A DNA stretch of 64,000 nt from Paracentrotus lividus (GCA_940671915.1 CALNVZ010003434.1:29258997-29322996), one strand, 5' to 3'; counted from the stretch's first letter, positions 1 to 11,705 are shown. Notes: generated by a model from the letters alone, not told the origin. Program-made: numbers and translations.

Positions 1-1109
1 ATCATATCTACTTATAAATATCTTTTCTGACTCTTCTTCTTTTACACAAATAATTCCTCTTCAATTGTTGTTGTCAAACTCAGATCTTAAATCTTCATGA
101 TTGATAACATACTAACAGAAATAAGGTAAGGCTTTACAGCACCCCTCTCCTCTCCCCTTCCCTCTCACAACCAATTATGAATGGACAATGAAGTCAAAAT
201 ATTTTTTTTTGTACATGGGGCCGGGGAGGGAAGGGGGAGTCAACAGAAAAGTCCAAAATGCGTTCTTTGCCAATATCAATTTCTTTCTTGCATTTTTTTT
301 ATGTGCACTGTCACCATCGTCATTAAACTTTCGATTATAGAACTTATCACATAATGGTGAAAAAACCCAGTGGCGGATCCAGGATTTCATTGGAAGGGGG
401 GGGGCCAAAATTTGAATTTCAGATTTTGGTACACCCAAATTTTTTTCCTGCCACATCGGGGGACCAAAAAGGTACATCAACATTTTTTCATGTCACGCTG
501 GCAGTGCGATAAGCGGGAGGGTTTTTTTTTGGGGGGGGGGGGGGGGGGCCTTCGGCCATCATCAAGGTCATCATGTATCGGCCATAGGGGTTCGGTTAGA
601 TTGGTCAATCAGGTTGGCAATACATTTTTCTGGATCCATGAAACCCCTGTCTAAGCCTGCGCATCACAGATCTCTGGTAGATGTAACCACCTCAAGCTCA
701 TTTCATCTCCCCCCAGAAACAATGTTAAAATTGATTTGCAAGACAGATTTATTCTGTGCTGTAGGTGATTTCATTATATCACAGAGAAAATCTTGGACTT
801 TTTTTTAAAGCACCGAGGCAAACTGCGAAAAACCACGAAAATCAATCATTTTCAATATTTGCTCCGTTACACTTCCCATCAAACATGATAATTAAAAAGA
901 AGCGTGTGATGATACCAATAGTTGATTTTATTACGGGTTGCTCTGGACGAGCCTCATATCTTCATAATCTTGTATTACTGACAACAAAGGTACATAATTA
1001 AACACAAGTGCAAATGTCAACAGGGACAGAGAGAATTGCCACATTGCCATGAAATTTTGTTGTATATTTGGTCACCATAACAGGAGTAGACTGTAAGGAG
1101 ATGAGAAAG
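1..1109. other. Intergenic DNA, repeat remnants
   Basis: No supportable exon was found here. At 369-390 there is a GGCGGATCCAGGATTT motif followed by a G run, closely resembling the inverted terminus of the 25-28 kb element, so this is probably one end of a related transposon. A poly-G tract runs through about 529-548. TTTATT at about 926-931, which is AATAAA on the minus strand, could be the poly(A) signal for the most distal terminal exon of the methyltransferase gene. The open frames here are short and low in complexity. Confidence 0.5.
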
Positions 1110-1231
1110 TTAGTTTGGGATCAGGATCCAGGTCTTTAGCCTCATCCTCGTTAGTTTCTTGCCTTCAAATTCTCTTTTTTCTGCATCTAAAGCATCGTTA
1201 TCGACAAGAAGCTCACGACTGAATTTCTCCC
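1110..1231 (-). CDS. Alternative terminal coding exon F of the TPMT-like gene
   Basis: This is a candidate last exon of the TPMT-like gene. An AG acceptor precedes position 1231. Read with the G carried from the exon at 5982-6026 (phase 1), it encodes 40 residues beginning GEKFSRELLVDNDALD and ending TWILIPN before TAA. The pattern F-x-x-E-L-L-x-D-N-D, an acidic/basic middle and LTRMRLK aligns with exons A, C and D, but this is the most divergent member and lies 2.3 kb beyond the others. A minus-strand AATAAA about 180 bases downstream would suit a true 3' end. Use in transcripts is inferred. Confidence 0.6.
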
Positions 1232-3486
1232 CTTTGGTGACGAGATGGTGGATTGGTGAATATAGAAGAAAGAAAAACAAGTGAGTTACGCAATGCCTTT
1301 TTATGATTATGTCCATGAAGGAAGTCATCATCGGAATGGGGAAAAGTTTTGAAAGAGAAGTGGTTTTTTTTTGTGACTCTTAAATGAATTTTTAATAAAT
1401 AAGTATTAATTATGTTTGAGGGAAAACATAAAAATTCTGGGGAGTTCGGTGTACCTAGTGTAGTTTGAACAGATGAATAAATTAAAATATCAAAATTGGT
1501 CAGTAAATGTAAGAGTAGCAAATTTTTGAAAATTGGAGTTAATTTGTACATATTTGACTACTACTCTATAAAACCAGAGGGGGGGGGGGAATCAATTAAC
1601 ACAAGAAAAAGTTGTTTTTTTATTTCAGAATAAATTTGTATAAATAATTAATAAATTCCAAATTTCTGAGGAGAAGTAAGGAAACTCTCATCTTATCAGT
1701 CAGAGTAATGAGAATAAAAATCAGCCAAGAAATGGCGAAGGAAAGATAGTTTATAATAATTAGCACACATAAACAACATGCATTGACACATGTAAATAGC
1801 CAGCTTTGTTGGACAGCGACAAAGAAATTAAAGAATAATTTACAGCAAAATATCACTTTAGTGCATGAATCTTTAAATAGAAAAAGATTTTATTTTTAAT
1901 ATGGTATTAAGAAGCACTTTAGGGAGCTCTAGCTAGATTCTCGGGTGCGCTCATTGATATCAATGTATATTTGGAAGATGCTAATACTCCTTTTGTTCAA
2001 TTGGCAACAATTTGAGGTACCAGTATGTACATTTATTTTGTATGGGAAGCGGATAAATTTGCTTTGATTCAAGTGGGCATATTAAAGGCCATGTGAAAAG
2101 AATGTTGCATTATGGGCAAGGAAGTAGTTTGACGAGAAGTTGTTATGCAGCGTGTTTGATGGGTTATGTTAACTTTAAGCAAAGCAAAGCAAACATTTTA
2201 ACTTTCTGATTTCTTGCATAATCAGCTACACATACGCATTGTACTCATTGTGACATTAAAAAACACACATACAAAATTACTTTTCATTTACAAATACATG
2301 TATCTCAAAATATTAAATACAACTTTATACATAGGATCATATCTAGCTGTTAGCCAATGTTTAGTTGTGGTAGAGAAAAGTATTCTTGACAGGAAACTCA
2401 TTAAATATATTCTCACAGTGTAATAGTAGTAGGCCTTATTAAATAAGTTGTTTCGCACAGACTGAGATAATCTGCCAGTTTTCAAATTACATGTAGTTAA
2501 ATACAGGCTATACAAGATTAAAGTTTTTTAATGCTAGTGCATTTTTGCTGATGTTTTTTAGTGTAAATTTCTGTAAGGACAATAGTAGTTGCAAAGATAC
2601 AGATTTTCTCCAAACTAGACTTTGGCTTAAATAAAATCAAATCTTTATTCTAAGATTTACATAAAAGAATGTTAAATCCCCTCCAAACTCCCTCCCCAAT
2701 CCTCTCCCTCAAAGCTGAAATAAACATGAGTTGCTAAAGAACCTCAATACCTGTACATCATTTCTATATGAGTAATATAAGAACAGCTCAAGTCCATGGA
2801 AGATTATGACAAGTTAAATCAATAAAAAATGCATAATATATATATTTTTTTTGTATTTCTCCAAGAATATTTTATTTGACTATGAAGGAACATAATTACA
2901 TAATTTTGAATGTATGAATATAATTTTTTCTCTTTCATTATTAACATTTAGGTTAGCTTCTTTTTTTTTTCTTTCTTTTTTTTTTTTTCTTTTTTTGGTG
3001 GCTTGGGCTATTCTTGAATCATATGCATAGAAAGCTACAGTAGAAAATTGTCCAATTGATGCGAGAAGGCATTATAATATGTATCTTGCGTTAGAATGGC
3101 CCAAGTCCAGAATTTTGGTAATATTTTCTTGCATTTCCGGCACTCCTGGTGGAAATTTAGGGTTATCAATCATTCACATGATGGACTAGTGTATCTTTTC
3201 CCACGATTAACTCAATTTGGCCAAATATTGGACTTGGCTATTTTTATATCCAGGGTGATTTTTCACCAAGTTATGAACAACTTTACAAACAACTGGTGAT
3301 TAGTTCTTACGCTAAATGATTAAGAATCTAATAATTATAACGCACAAGAACGTGTTCTAGTCGTTTGGAAAGTCATTCACAGATTTACGAACGACTTGGT
3401 GAAGCACCATCCAGGTCTTTATATTTTTCTCATTTACAAAATAAAATCCTCCCCTAACCCAATGAGTACTGATCAGCATGCAAGGA
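1232..3486. other. Intron-like spacer between terminal exons E and F
   Basis: No exon was recognised in this stretch. It is A+T-rich, with pyrimidine runs near 2961-2995 and no long open frame with protein-like composition. A TTTATT at about 2870 is a possible minus-strand poly(A) signal for transcripts ending with exons A-E. Confidence 0.4.
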
Positions 3487-3572
3487 CTACTTGAGGATCA
3501 TGATGCGAAGCTTTTTTTTCATCCTTGCCATTCCAACTTCATCAGCTAGTAGTTCAATTGAACATTTTTCTC
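3487..3572 (-). CDS. Alternative terminal coding exon E of the TPMT-like gene (short form)
   Basis: This is a candidate last exon with a TTTTCAG acceptor just before position 3572 and a TAG stop. With the carried G it encodes 28 residues, starting GEKCSIELLADEVG and ending KKKLRIMILK. It keeps the E-L-L-A-D core and the basic R-I-M tail seen in the other copies but lacks about ten residues in the middle. It could be a working short variant or a partly deleted copy. The reading frame and splice phase match the upstream exon exactly. Confidence 0.6.
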
Positions 3573-3668
3573 CTGAAAATGATGAAATGGAAAGGATGGA
3601 GGCAGAATGAATATTAAATCAAGAAAAGCAAATGGTTTGTAACTTACATTCACAATGAAATTGCAAAG

Positions 3669-3784
3669 CTAAATGGGAGTCATGATGCGAATTTTTTGCC
3701 TCATCCATGTTAGCTTGGAGCTTAATTCCTTGATGCTCTCGAGGATATCAGTATCAGCGAGAAGTTCACAGGTAAATGTCTCTC
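3669..3784 (-). CDS. Alternative terminal coding exon D of the TPMT-like gene
   Basis: This candidate last exon uses an AAG acceptor and ends with TAG. With the carried G it encodes 38 residues, GETFTCELLADTDILE at the start and MRQKIRIMTPI at the end. It aligns with exons A and C at the E-x-L-A-D and M-R-Q-K-I-R-I-M blocks, while the linker between them has diverged. Splice phase is compatible with the exon at 5982-6026. Confidence 0.65.
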
Positions 3785-3939
3785 CTTGATGACGGGATGG
3801 ATAACGAAGCAATAGAGGCAGAAAAAAATGTCAAAGATGGAGAAAGGAAATGAAAAAAAATGTACAAAACTGGAGCTTCATTTGCCTTTAAATGATCTTT
3901 TCTTTTTGGCTTTACTGAGCAGTCTTGAAATGGAATGAG

Positions 3940-4058
3940 CTAATTGAGATTCATAACACGAATCTTTTGCCTCATCGCCGTTATTCCACGATCCCTGAAC
4001 TTTTGATTTCCTTCCAAGTGATCATTGTCGGCTAGAACCTCGATGGTAAATTTATCGG
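3940..4058 (-). CDS. Alternative terminal coding exon C of the TPMT-like gene
   Basis: The exon is 119 nt long with acceptor CACTCCAG and a TAG stop. It encodes ADKFTIEVLADNDHLEGN and on through FRDRGITAMRQKIRVMNLN. It differs from exon A at only a handful of residues, and the similarity extends into the flanking intron, so A, B and C look like the youngest duplicates of the set. The F-x-x-R-G-I-T block corresponds to the C-terminal strand region of TPMT family proteins. Phase fits the upstream exon. Confidence 0.7.
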
Positions 4059-4255
4059 CTGGAGTGATGAAAACATAAAGAAGACGAAACAGACATAAGA
4101 ATATAACTCCATTATAATGTGATGGATGACAAAGCGATAGGAGCAGAGGGGGAAAAAGATGAAAGACCTAAGTTACAGAACTTTAAAGCAACTTTTGTGC
4201 TTTTTTGACTTTCAGTCTTTACTCTTTGGCTTAACTAAAGTGAAAATGGACTGAG

Positions 4256-4364
4256 CTATTTGAGGTTCATGATGCGAATCTTCTGCCTCATCGCTGTTAG
4301 TCCCCAATCTCTGAACTTTTGATTTCCTTCCAAGTGCTCATTGTCGGCTAGAACCTCGATGGTA
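4256..4364 (-). pseudogene. Terminal exon copy B of the TPMT-like gene, acceptor lost
   Basis: This copy encodes the same block as exons A and C (TIEVLADNEHLEGN, then FRDWGLTAMRQKIRIMNLK and TAG). Compared with C, about 28 bp covering the first codons and the CTCCAG acceptor are missing: the homology jumps from the ACCATCGAGG codons straight into more distal intron sequence. Without that acceptor it probably cannot be spliced in the usual way, although the remaining frame is intact. Confidence 0.7.
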
Positions 4365-4528
4365 AGAAGATAATTCCACGATAATGTGATGGGTGACAAA
4401 TCGATAGGAGCAGAGGGGGGAAAAAGATGAAAGACCTAAGATACAGAACTTTAAAGCAACTTTGTATGCTTTTTGATTTGCAACTTTACTCTTCGGCTCT
4501 TTGTAGGCAGTCTTGAAAATGGACTGAG

Positions 4529-7500
4529 CTATTTGAGGTTCATAACACGAATCTTTTGTCTCATTGCCGTTATTCCACGCTCCCTGAACCGTTGATTTCC
4601 TTCCAAGTGATCATTGTCTGCCAGAACTTCAACGGTAAATTTATTGGCTGGAGTGGTGAAAAGTGAGTAGAAGAAAGAAGGAGGAGAATAACAAATACTG
4701 TTTCATAAAGAAATCTTGTTACCCGTAAGAAAAAGATATATCTAGACAAACGTGCATGGGTTTGATATTGGGACTGGGACAATCGAGTTTTACAACGGAA
4801 TCTTCAACATGCTCTTTATAACGGCAGTAAACTGTTTAAAAAGAAGACGACGGAAAGAAATTTAAAGTATATGGAAAAATATAGAAGAGGGAAGGAATTT
4901 TACATAAAACAACAAATGACAAAGCTTTCCAGGAAACAGGATAGGAAAAAAAGTACGAAGATGCGATCGAATGCCCACACAAGAGAGATTGAAATGCAAC
5001 ACAAACTAATGACAGTGACTGAGAGTGACATTTTACATCTGTTTTACAGCGAAGCTATTGTATTATTTTTTACTGCCATGAACTGAACATACACATGACC
5101 ACATGAAGAAAGATATATTAAACGTCACTAAATGACAGCATCCCTAGATTGCTAAGCAAGAGTTTAGTACAGTCCACTCCCATTATAACAAGGTGCTAGG
5201 GACCAGGCCAAATGCTTTGTTGCACAATCTTGCTATGCTAAACACATATATGCACATTTAAAACCCAAGACTAAAACTTCCTTATCAGAAGAAAATCTTG
5301 TTTATCCACGATGTTATAACAGGAATAGACTGTACAAATGGAATTATTTGGCAGCTCAGGGTAAGTCCAAGCTTTTTTGCAACTTTGTCCTACGCATAAC
5401 CAACAAATAATTTACCATAAATTAATTATGAAATAATTAATCTCAATCTTTTTTTTTTCTTCATGTTTTGGGTAAAGGTTAATAATTAATATAAGATAAT
5501 TTTTTTTCCGGTAACGCGTGGAACAAAGTTGCAAAATAGTTTGGACTTGCCCCTCACTTATTACGACTTTCTTACATGTAGATAAATTTTATAAAATTTC
5601 TTACTTTGTTATGCCAGTCTGCAAAGTATTATGCGCTATAAAAGCACTGAATATCATTTTTACAATTCGTACACAACTAGTGGTCAGCGAGCCATTGTTT
5701 GATGGACAAATTTTAAAAAGAACAGCTAAATGACTACCATCTAAGATTTGTCTTAAATAGCTGGGCTTAAGCTTTTAAAACTTCACAAGGAGTTATGGTG
5801 GCTTATTATTTGTGGGCTTTTTTTTTATTAAAATTTTTTTTTTAGATCGTTTTTGCACTCACAAAGTTACATCACCCTCAAAACTACACCATTTGCTAAT
5901 TCGTATACCACAGTTTCAACTGTTTAACTTAGCATAAAATATTTCATCATGTTTTTAATATATTTCAAACAAAATACTCACCAAACAACTTCTGTATATC
6001 TTCCTCTGGAACAGAATGGGGTGGTCCTATTAAAAAAAAAAAATAAGAATCAATATCAAATGTCATGTAGTAATTCAATAAAGCACGATCTATACAGGGG
6101 AAACAAAATGCAATTTCAAGGAAATCTGTGCATATTGTAATAAAGTCAAGCTTGACTTCTTCAAGCTTATGAAAGTCAAATAATCACCAGAAGTTGAAGG
6201 TTTTAACTAATCTTCTGTTTACATTCTACGGTTTTTAATCCTTCAAAAGTCAAAGTTATTTCTCCAGTCCCAACAGATTAGACTTCAGTAAGGTTGACTG
6301 TACATTGCACATGATGTTAAAGACAAGAACATGTACTGTACATCCATTTAAAGGGACTTATAATTGATAAAACATGGGGAAATCACCTTATCTCGGATGA
6401 AAAAATAACATGCCAGAGGGGTGTTACGTAATCTTCAGCGATAACAGTCTCGTCAGGAAAGACAGTTAATTCTTTTATGGCTAGAGAATAGACTATCTAA
6501 CCAGGATTCCGAAGTAAATCTGACCTATTTGAAATGGAGCATTATACAAGTCCTCTTTTTGAATTTATACGATAAGACCCGTTGAGAGTCTATAAACTAA
6601 GGATTGTTGAGGGATCGAGAACTCGACATTATGGACTGACTGAATTCGGTCAACTTCGTCATGTTCGTACTGTAAGAATGTTAATCTCCAGTAGGCCGAC
6701 CCACGCGTAATTCACTGTCGATTGTGTACGAGGCAATGGAGCTCAAGAAAAACGCGCATTCCCCACGATCTCCGACTTTCAATCCCCTTTAAGTATTTTT
6801 GTAGTAGTCTACTCTGAGAAGTCAGAAGCAACAATAACAAAATTAACTTGCAAGGAACATGAGTTTAAACTTAAAAACAAGTGTTTCAATAATAATAATA
6901 ACATATTCTTATGTAGCGCCCTTCCAAATAAATTTGCTCAAGGCGCTTCACATAAAAAAAAAAAAAACACAACAGTAATAAAGGTGACTTGCTCTCCAAA
7001 TTAGTATAAACAGATCAGAGGGAGAACAAATATGTCTTCAATTTGTTCTTAAATATTTGAACTGTTGTACAAGAACAAATTTCAAGAGGAAGACCATTCC
7101 AAATTTGTGACCTGCAAAACGTTATAGTTTGTTCACATTTTTGGGAATTGATCTTTGGAATTCAATGATATTCTCTTCTGCATGCCTCTGATGAGACAAA
7201 ACTATCGTTTCAAGAAAAATATCAAAAGATAAATATTAACTAGTTAACAACCTTTTTTATTGAATGTGACATTTCTAAATTTGTGATTTCTCTTAAAAAT
7301 AAAAATATAGAAAAGACCCTTTTGCTGACCTTTCATCTCATTAGTATTGTACTCAAAGACTTCACTCAGGACACGTCCGCCAGGTGAGAGTACCGAAAGA
7401 AGAACGTCTGCATACCTGAAAATGAAAATATATTGTATTCATATTCACACCATGTACAGCAATATCCACATAGGCCTACTGATGAGAATTATAGATTTAT

Positions 7501-10500
7501 TTCATCTAATCTTTGTTGTAGTCAAAGACTGTAAATGATAAGGCGTAAATATTCATATAATGAATGAAAGCGCCATAAAATACAACAACAACAACAACTT
7601 AGCTCAGAACATGTCTGCCTGGTGAGACTACCGACTGAAGGATGTCAGTTTACCCGAGGATAAAAATTACAATATATTGATTCACATTCATGTATGTACA
7701 CAGTTGTTGATATGACAATAATAATTTTGGAATTACTTAGCGCTGGCTAAAACAACAACAACAAATTCAAAATACTGTATTCGCTGATATTTTCGCGTGA
7801 TTAATTTTTTGCACTGAGCGGCCTCAAAACACATTCACAGGTTTTTAAATTTATGAAGCATTTACTTAAAGGGATGCAGTAACATTGAATGATATTCAAA
7901 TCACAATTTCTTGATTTAGCTCATTTTGTCAACATAATTATAAACTTATAGGTCAGTCTGGTATCTCTTCAAAATTACAAGTTAATTGCTTGCTTTACTT
8001 TCGAGATATCAATGATTTCATACTCAAATTTAGTAAACCATCTCGTGGTGGAAAACAAATTGCCATGTGCTTTTCAAGACATCCCACTTCCTGTCGTGTT
8101 CCCCCCGACCCTAGCGGGCTGGAGGGTTTGCTGCAAAGGGGTTGAAAATTCACTCGCGTTTGGCTGTTACACTGTTTTGTGGTAGTAAATGACTTCCATT
8201 TGATCTGAAATTTTCAGTAGTTTGTTTTTACTATTAGAGCAATATAATTTTATTCATCTTGATCTAATTGCTCTTGTTTTTGAAAGTTACTGTTTCCCTT
8301 TAAGAACGCAATTGACCCATTCAAAATGTGCATAAGAAAGCATACTCATATATTTGTGTGCTTTTAAGTTCGCGCTTACCGATATTTGCACGAAATCCGC
8401 GAAAATTAATATACCGCGAATATTTCCACAAGTACAGTAGTCTAGTTGTTCACAGTTACTGTAATTACCATGAACTATTTTGTACTCACTGTTGTCTTAC
8501 TGAAGGGTCAATGGCAACTAGTGAACCTCGGTCCCATATAGCATCAAACATACCGCCAAAGTCTCTGAGTTGTTCAAAGGAGAAAGAACAAAAACAATTC
8601 AATTCAATTCAAGTTCATTTCATTTCCATCAGTGAACAAAGTACAATATATAACTTACACTGAACATCTACATTGTCTTTTCCCCATTAATACAGTTGAA
8701 ATGATTAAAATGTATACAAACAAAATGATGTATGATGGAAATGGAAAGACCCAATGAAAAACAGATGAATTATAATTGTTAAGACATAGAGCAATGCACA
8801 GCAAAACAAAAGGCACATTTGTTCCAAAAAAAATTTATACCTGTAATCAGAGTAAATAAAAAGAAGCTACAATCAAGATAAGATTTTTTAGATGCGTTAT
8901 CATCAATAGCAAATGTGCCCTCTCCATCCTCCCATGTTTTTTCATGATGTTCAATTGCCCTTTAAGCTGTCTTAGGCAATGTGCATTCTTTTACTTTACA
9001 TCTAAAAAATGAACTTTTATTGCTCGATAATATTACTGAGAGCATCCCAGTTTGCATTATTGCTTCAGTATAAAACCTGACCGTATCAGGCAGAATCCGT
9101 TTATTCCACTTACTTTGAAAACTTGAAGAAGTCACCCAAATATATTTTGATCTTTTTCTCCTCGTTCTGTGTAAAGAGGGAGGGAAAAACGGCAAGATAT
9201 ATAGACATATCAAATACAAGAGAGAGCTACTGACTCATCTAAATAGACATTTACATGTACCAACATTTTAGAATAATTATCAATATCTCAACAAATGTTT
9301 CTATTACCTATTATGCTAAAAGCCCTTCATATCTGTTGGTTTATTAATTAATTGATACCAAAATTTTCAATTTCTTAAGATTAAGATCAGAGTAGGAGAT
9401 CAAAAGTGCTAGGTACTATTAAGGCTACAGATAAGTTAAATAAATCATTATTATTACTACTGAAATATTGACAAAACGAAAGTGTTGAAATTTCAAAGTT
9501 TCCAGAATGTAAAAAAATTTAGTTCAATAAAGGGGGGTTATCATTGGTTTAGGATTAACAAGCTAATTTGAATACTGATACTTGATATTTAAAGCATCTA
9601 GAAAATTATGCTGAATTTACAAGATCTACATTGAACGTACCTCAAACAGCTTGACACCCTCTACCCCTGGAACATCGCTCTCTTTGTAGGGGATTTCTTG
9701 TTCCTGGAAGAACTCTAGGACACCCTGTCTGACACCCTCTACTCCGACAACTTCATGACCTTCTTCAGAAAACCTATAATGATAGGTCAGGGGTCAAAGG
9801 TTAAAAATAATTAATTCTACTTTTTTATGGGGTCATTCTTTGGTAATGGGGTTGGCTCTTAATATCATTTGGTATTCTGAATCTCCCTCCTATGGCAAAC
9901 CAAATTTGAAAACATCCAATGTTTCGGACAACCCTATTGTAAAGACACCTTATTTCCTAATTTCTTTTAAATTTAAGTAATCAAAAGAAAATCATTAAAT
10001 GTCTTCTCTTAATCTTGTGAATGTTGGAAGCTCTCATTCTTCATTTAAAAGATGTAAGTCCACACAGACATGTAATGTACATGTAGCTATATATCATTTC
10101 ATGTTAAGCCATCAAGAAAATCTGGAATTCCGTATTCAGTCTTTTTTTCTTTTCTTTTTTCTCCCTTTTTTCTTGTTTTTCTTTGCATTGAGAAGTAATT
10201 GAAAGAGTATTGACGGAGAACAAACATTACATGTTAAAATATGGGATGTGCTGCAACATGCAATAAACTTACCATCTCATATCCAATGTTTTTCCACACA
10301 AAGGCACCAGCACACGACTAGGCTTCTTTACCAGAAGTTTTGACTGGAACTCCAAGAGAGATCTACATCAAATGAAGGAAGCAAGTTTACAAATAATGTA
10401 TGATTGAACAATTAATTGCACATTAATTTACAGTTCATTATATGATCCTAATACCTCTTCAGAAATCCTATTTAAAATTGTTAATTAGATCTACTTCTTT

Positions 10501-11098
10501 TTTTTATACTTGAGCAAGTGTTTACTTGTAAGGAGTTAGATATTGTCTAAGACTAAGGATTGATTTAAAACATAGATGCTATTATATAAAAGTTTCTATT
10601 ATAAAAAAATATAACGCAGATGGAAAGTAATACATTTACTTTTTTATTGTATAGTCAGAGAAGAAATGCAACACAACCTTGTCGGATAGAAAGGTAAAAC
10701 ATAATAGTATAATAATGTATTATTCAATGAATCTATTATCCACTATGACTATGTTAACTGACATAAATGTTTTAAAGTTAGACGTTTAACAAATTTGTAT
10801 GCTATATGCATGACAATTATGGAACATTGAATTGAATTCAATTGTTCAAATTTATTTATCACACCACTATTCAGTTTAGAAACATGAATATATAACCATT
10901 AAAAGTAAACAGTTGATATAATACAATCAAACAGAACATTAAGAGAAATTAAGGAACCAATGAAGCTTTGAATAAAAATTATTATGAAGAGATTTTAAAG
11001 TTTAAAATGCTATCCACATACTTGTGAACATAGTTCCTGTGAAATGACGTCCTTCCCTCAGCCCATCCTTCCACCCATTTTTGCAAGTTCTCAGACAT
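4529..11098 (-). CDS. Thiopurine S-methyltransferase-like protein
   Basis: A SAM-dependent methyltransferase of the TPMT family, which in animals S-methylates aromatic and heterocyclic thiols in the cytosol. Coding exons (minus strand): 11022-11098, 10273-10362, 9641-9773, 9114-9166, 8490-8564, 7330-7415, 5982-6026 and terminal exon A 4529-4647. All junctions are GT-AG with matching phases, giving 225 residues (human TPMT is 245). The protein starts MSENLQKWVEGWAEGRTSFH, a family-typical opening. Motif I, VLVPLCGKTLDMRW followed by GHEVVGVE, binds SAM (about residues 45-75), and FDAIWDRGSLVAI (about 120-135) and SPGGRVLSEVFEY are the later conserved strands. GPPHSVPEED precedes the variable C-terminus. 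Five other candidate last exons lie downstream. Substrate is unknown. The family call is firm; orthology to vertebrate TPMT is inferred. Confidence 0.88.
5170..5332. mobile_element. MITE with CAGTC termini and TA target duplication
   Basis: The left end CAGTCCACTCCCATTATAAC and the right end GTTATAACAGGAATAGACTG are inverted repeats, flanked on both sides by TA (5168-5169 and 5333-5334). A 163-bp length, no coding capacity and a TA duplication fit a Tc1/mariner-type non-autonomous element. Related ends occur at 17251, 44230/44506, 57165/58721 and 59180. Confidence 0.65.
5348..5560. repeat. Imperfect foldback repeat
   Basis: A left arm containing AAGTCCAAGCTTTTTTGCAA and a right arm containing TTGCAAAATAGTTTGGACTT are inverted copies separated by about 100 bp of A+T-rich sequence. 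This is probably a decayed MITE. No clear target duplication was found. Confidence 0.5.
6348..6792. repeat. Dispersed 0.45-kb repeat, copy 1
   Basis: The segment beginning TTTAAAGGGACTTATAATTG and ending in CCCCTTTAA matches 50638-51105 over almost its whole length, including a shared GGGGAAATCACCTTATCTCG block, a GACCCGTTGAGAGTCTATAA block and a CGCATTCCCCACGATCTCCG block. Both copies are bounded by TTTAAAG / CTTTAA, suggesting TTAA-targeted insertion. Confidence 0.65.
6880..7140. repeat. Probable dispersed repeat remnant
   Basis: The sequence starts with AATAATAATAAC, then a 'TAGCGCCC...GCTCAAGGCGCTTCACATA' block, a poly-A run at about 6954-6966, and further A+T-rich sequence. This resembles a common invertebrate dispersed repeat with a GCGC-containing head. 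The assignment rests on general appearance only. Confidence 0.3.
7599..7660 (-). pseudogene. Decayed duplicate of TPMT-like exon 7330-7415
   Basis: Read on the minus strand, this stretch gives D-I-L-Q-S-V-V-S-P-G-R-H-V-L-S followed by a TAA stop. The functional exon gives D-V-L-L-S-V-L-S-P-G-G-R-V-L-S. Nucleotide identity is high over about 55 bases. The copy lies upstream of the functional exon in transcript order and is dead because of the in-frame stop. It is evidence for an internal tandem exon duplication. Confidence 0.7.
7661..8489. other. Intron of the TPMT-like gene
   Basis: No exon was recognised in this intron. Around 7780-7850 and 8370-8440 there are short blocks of the form TTTTCGCGTGA / GCGAAAATTAATATACCGCG, matching a dispersed motif seen again at 60540-60730 in the window. 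Confidence 0.4.
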
Positions 11099-11192
11099 GA
11101 TCACTCTTGAAATGTCCTGAAAGGGGAAAAACAAAATCAAAATCAGTCATGTTGTATGTGTGTGGCGTTGAGCACGCGTTCACGTAGCCCCG

Positions 11193-11219
11193 GGACGCTG
11201 CCACGAAGTGGCAGCGTCC
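11193..11219. repeat. Perfect 12-bp hairpin with GAA loop
   Basis: GGACGCTGCCAC pairs perfectly with GTGGCAGCGTCC around a three-base GAA loop. It is one of several hairpins in this window that close on C-GAA-G. Confidence 0.85.
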
Positions 11220-11705
11220 TGAAAGAAACCCTTCATAATTTTTAAAGTGCAATTTGGAATGGTTAAAAATACCACTAAGAATCGGTAAAATATAGCAAAA
11301 ATATAATTCATATAATGTCACTTAACTAACCAGACTAGATGCAAATCAGATATTCTTAAAAAATTGTGTGCACTTGAAGAAATCTTGTATTTTCCAGTCC
11401 ATTTCAGAGTCTCCTCCGATCTCTGTCAAAATACTAGCGTGTAGAGTATATAGCTGCTGCCGATGTCGCGCATGCGTGTTGCAAACTAATCACCGCGAAT
11501 GTGACTTATTTAACTACACAATAACAGCAATTCTGATGACATTTTTTTGCTTTATGATCATCATTAAAAATGATAATAGACATCCGGCTAGTACTGTAAG
11601 TACATAAACTAATAAATAAAATAAGTTTATTCATCTTTCATTCCATAATTTTGACATTCTTGTCTGGAAAATGGAAGGCACCTTATGTTTTGATGCTAAT
11701 AACTC

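Larger units (their letters stand above)
4648..5981. other. Last constitutive intron of the TPMT-like gene
   Basis: The intron separates exon 5982-6026 from terminal exon A. It holds a 163-bp TA-flanked MITE (5170-5332) and a foldback repeat (about 5348-5560). No further coding exon was recognised. An open stretch at about 4870-5085 lacks family resemblance. Confidence 0.5.

Noticed and set aside
8962-9219. An 85-residue minus-strand frame as an independent small gene
   Set aside because: Its only meaningful part is the 53-nt TPMT-like exon 9114-9166, which is read in a different frame and is explained by that gene.
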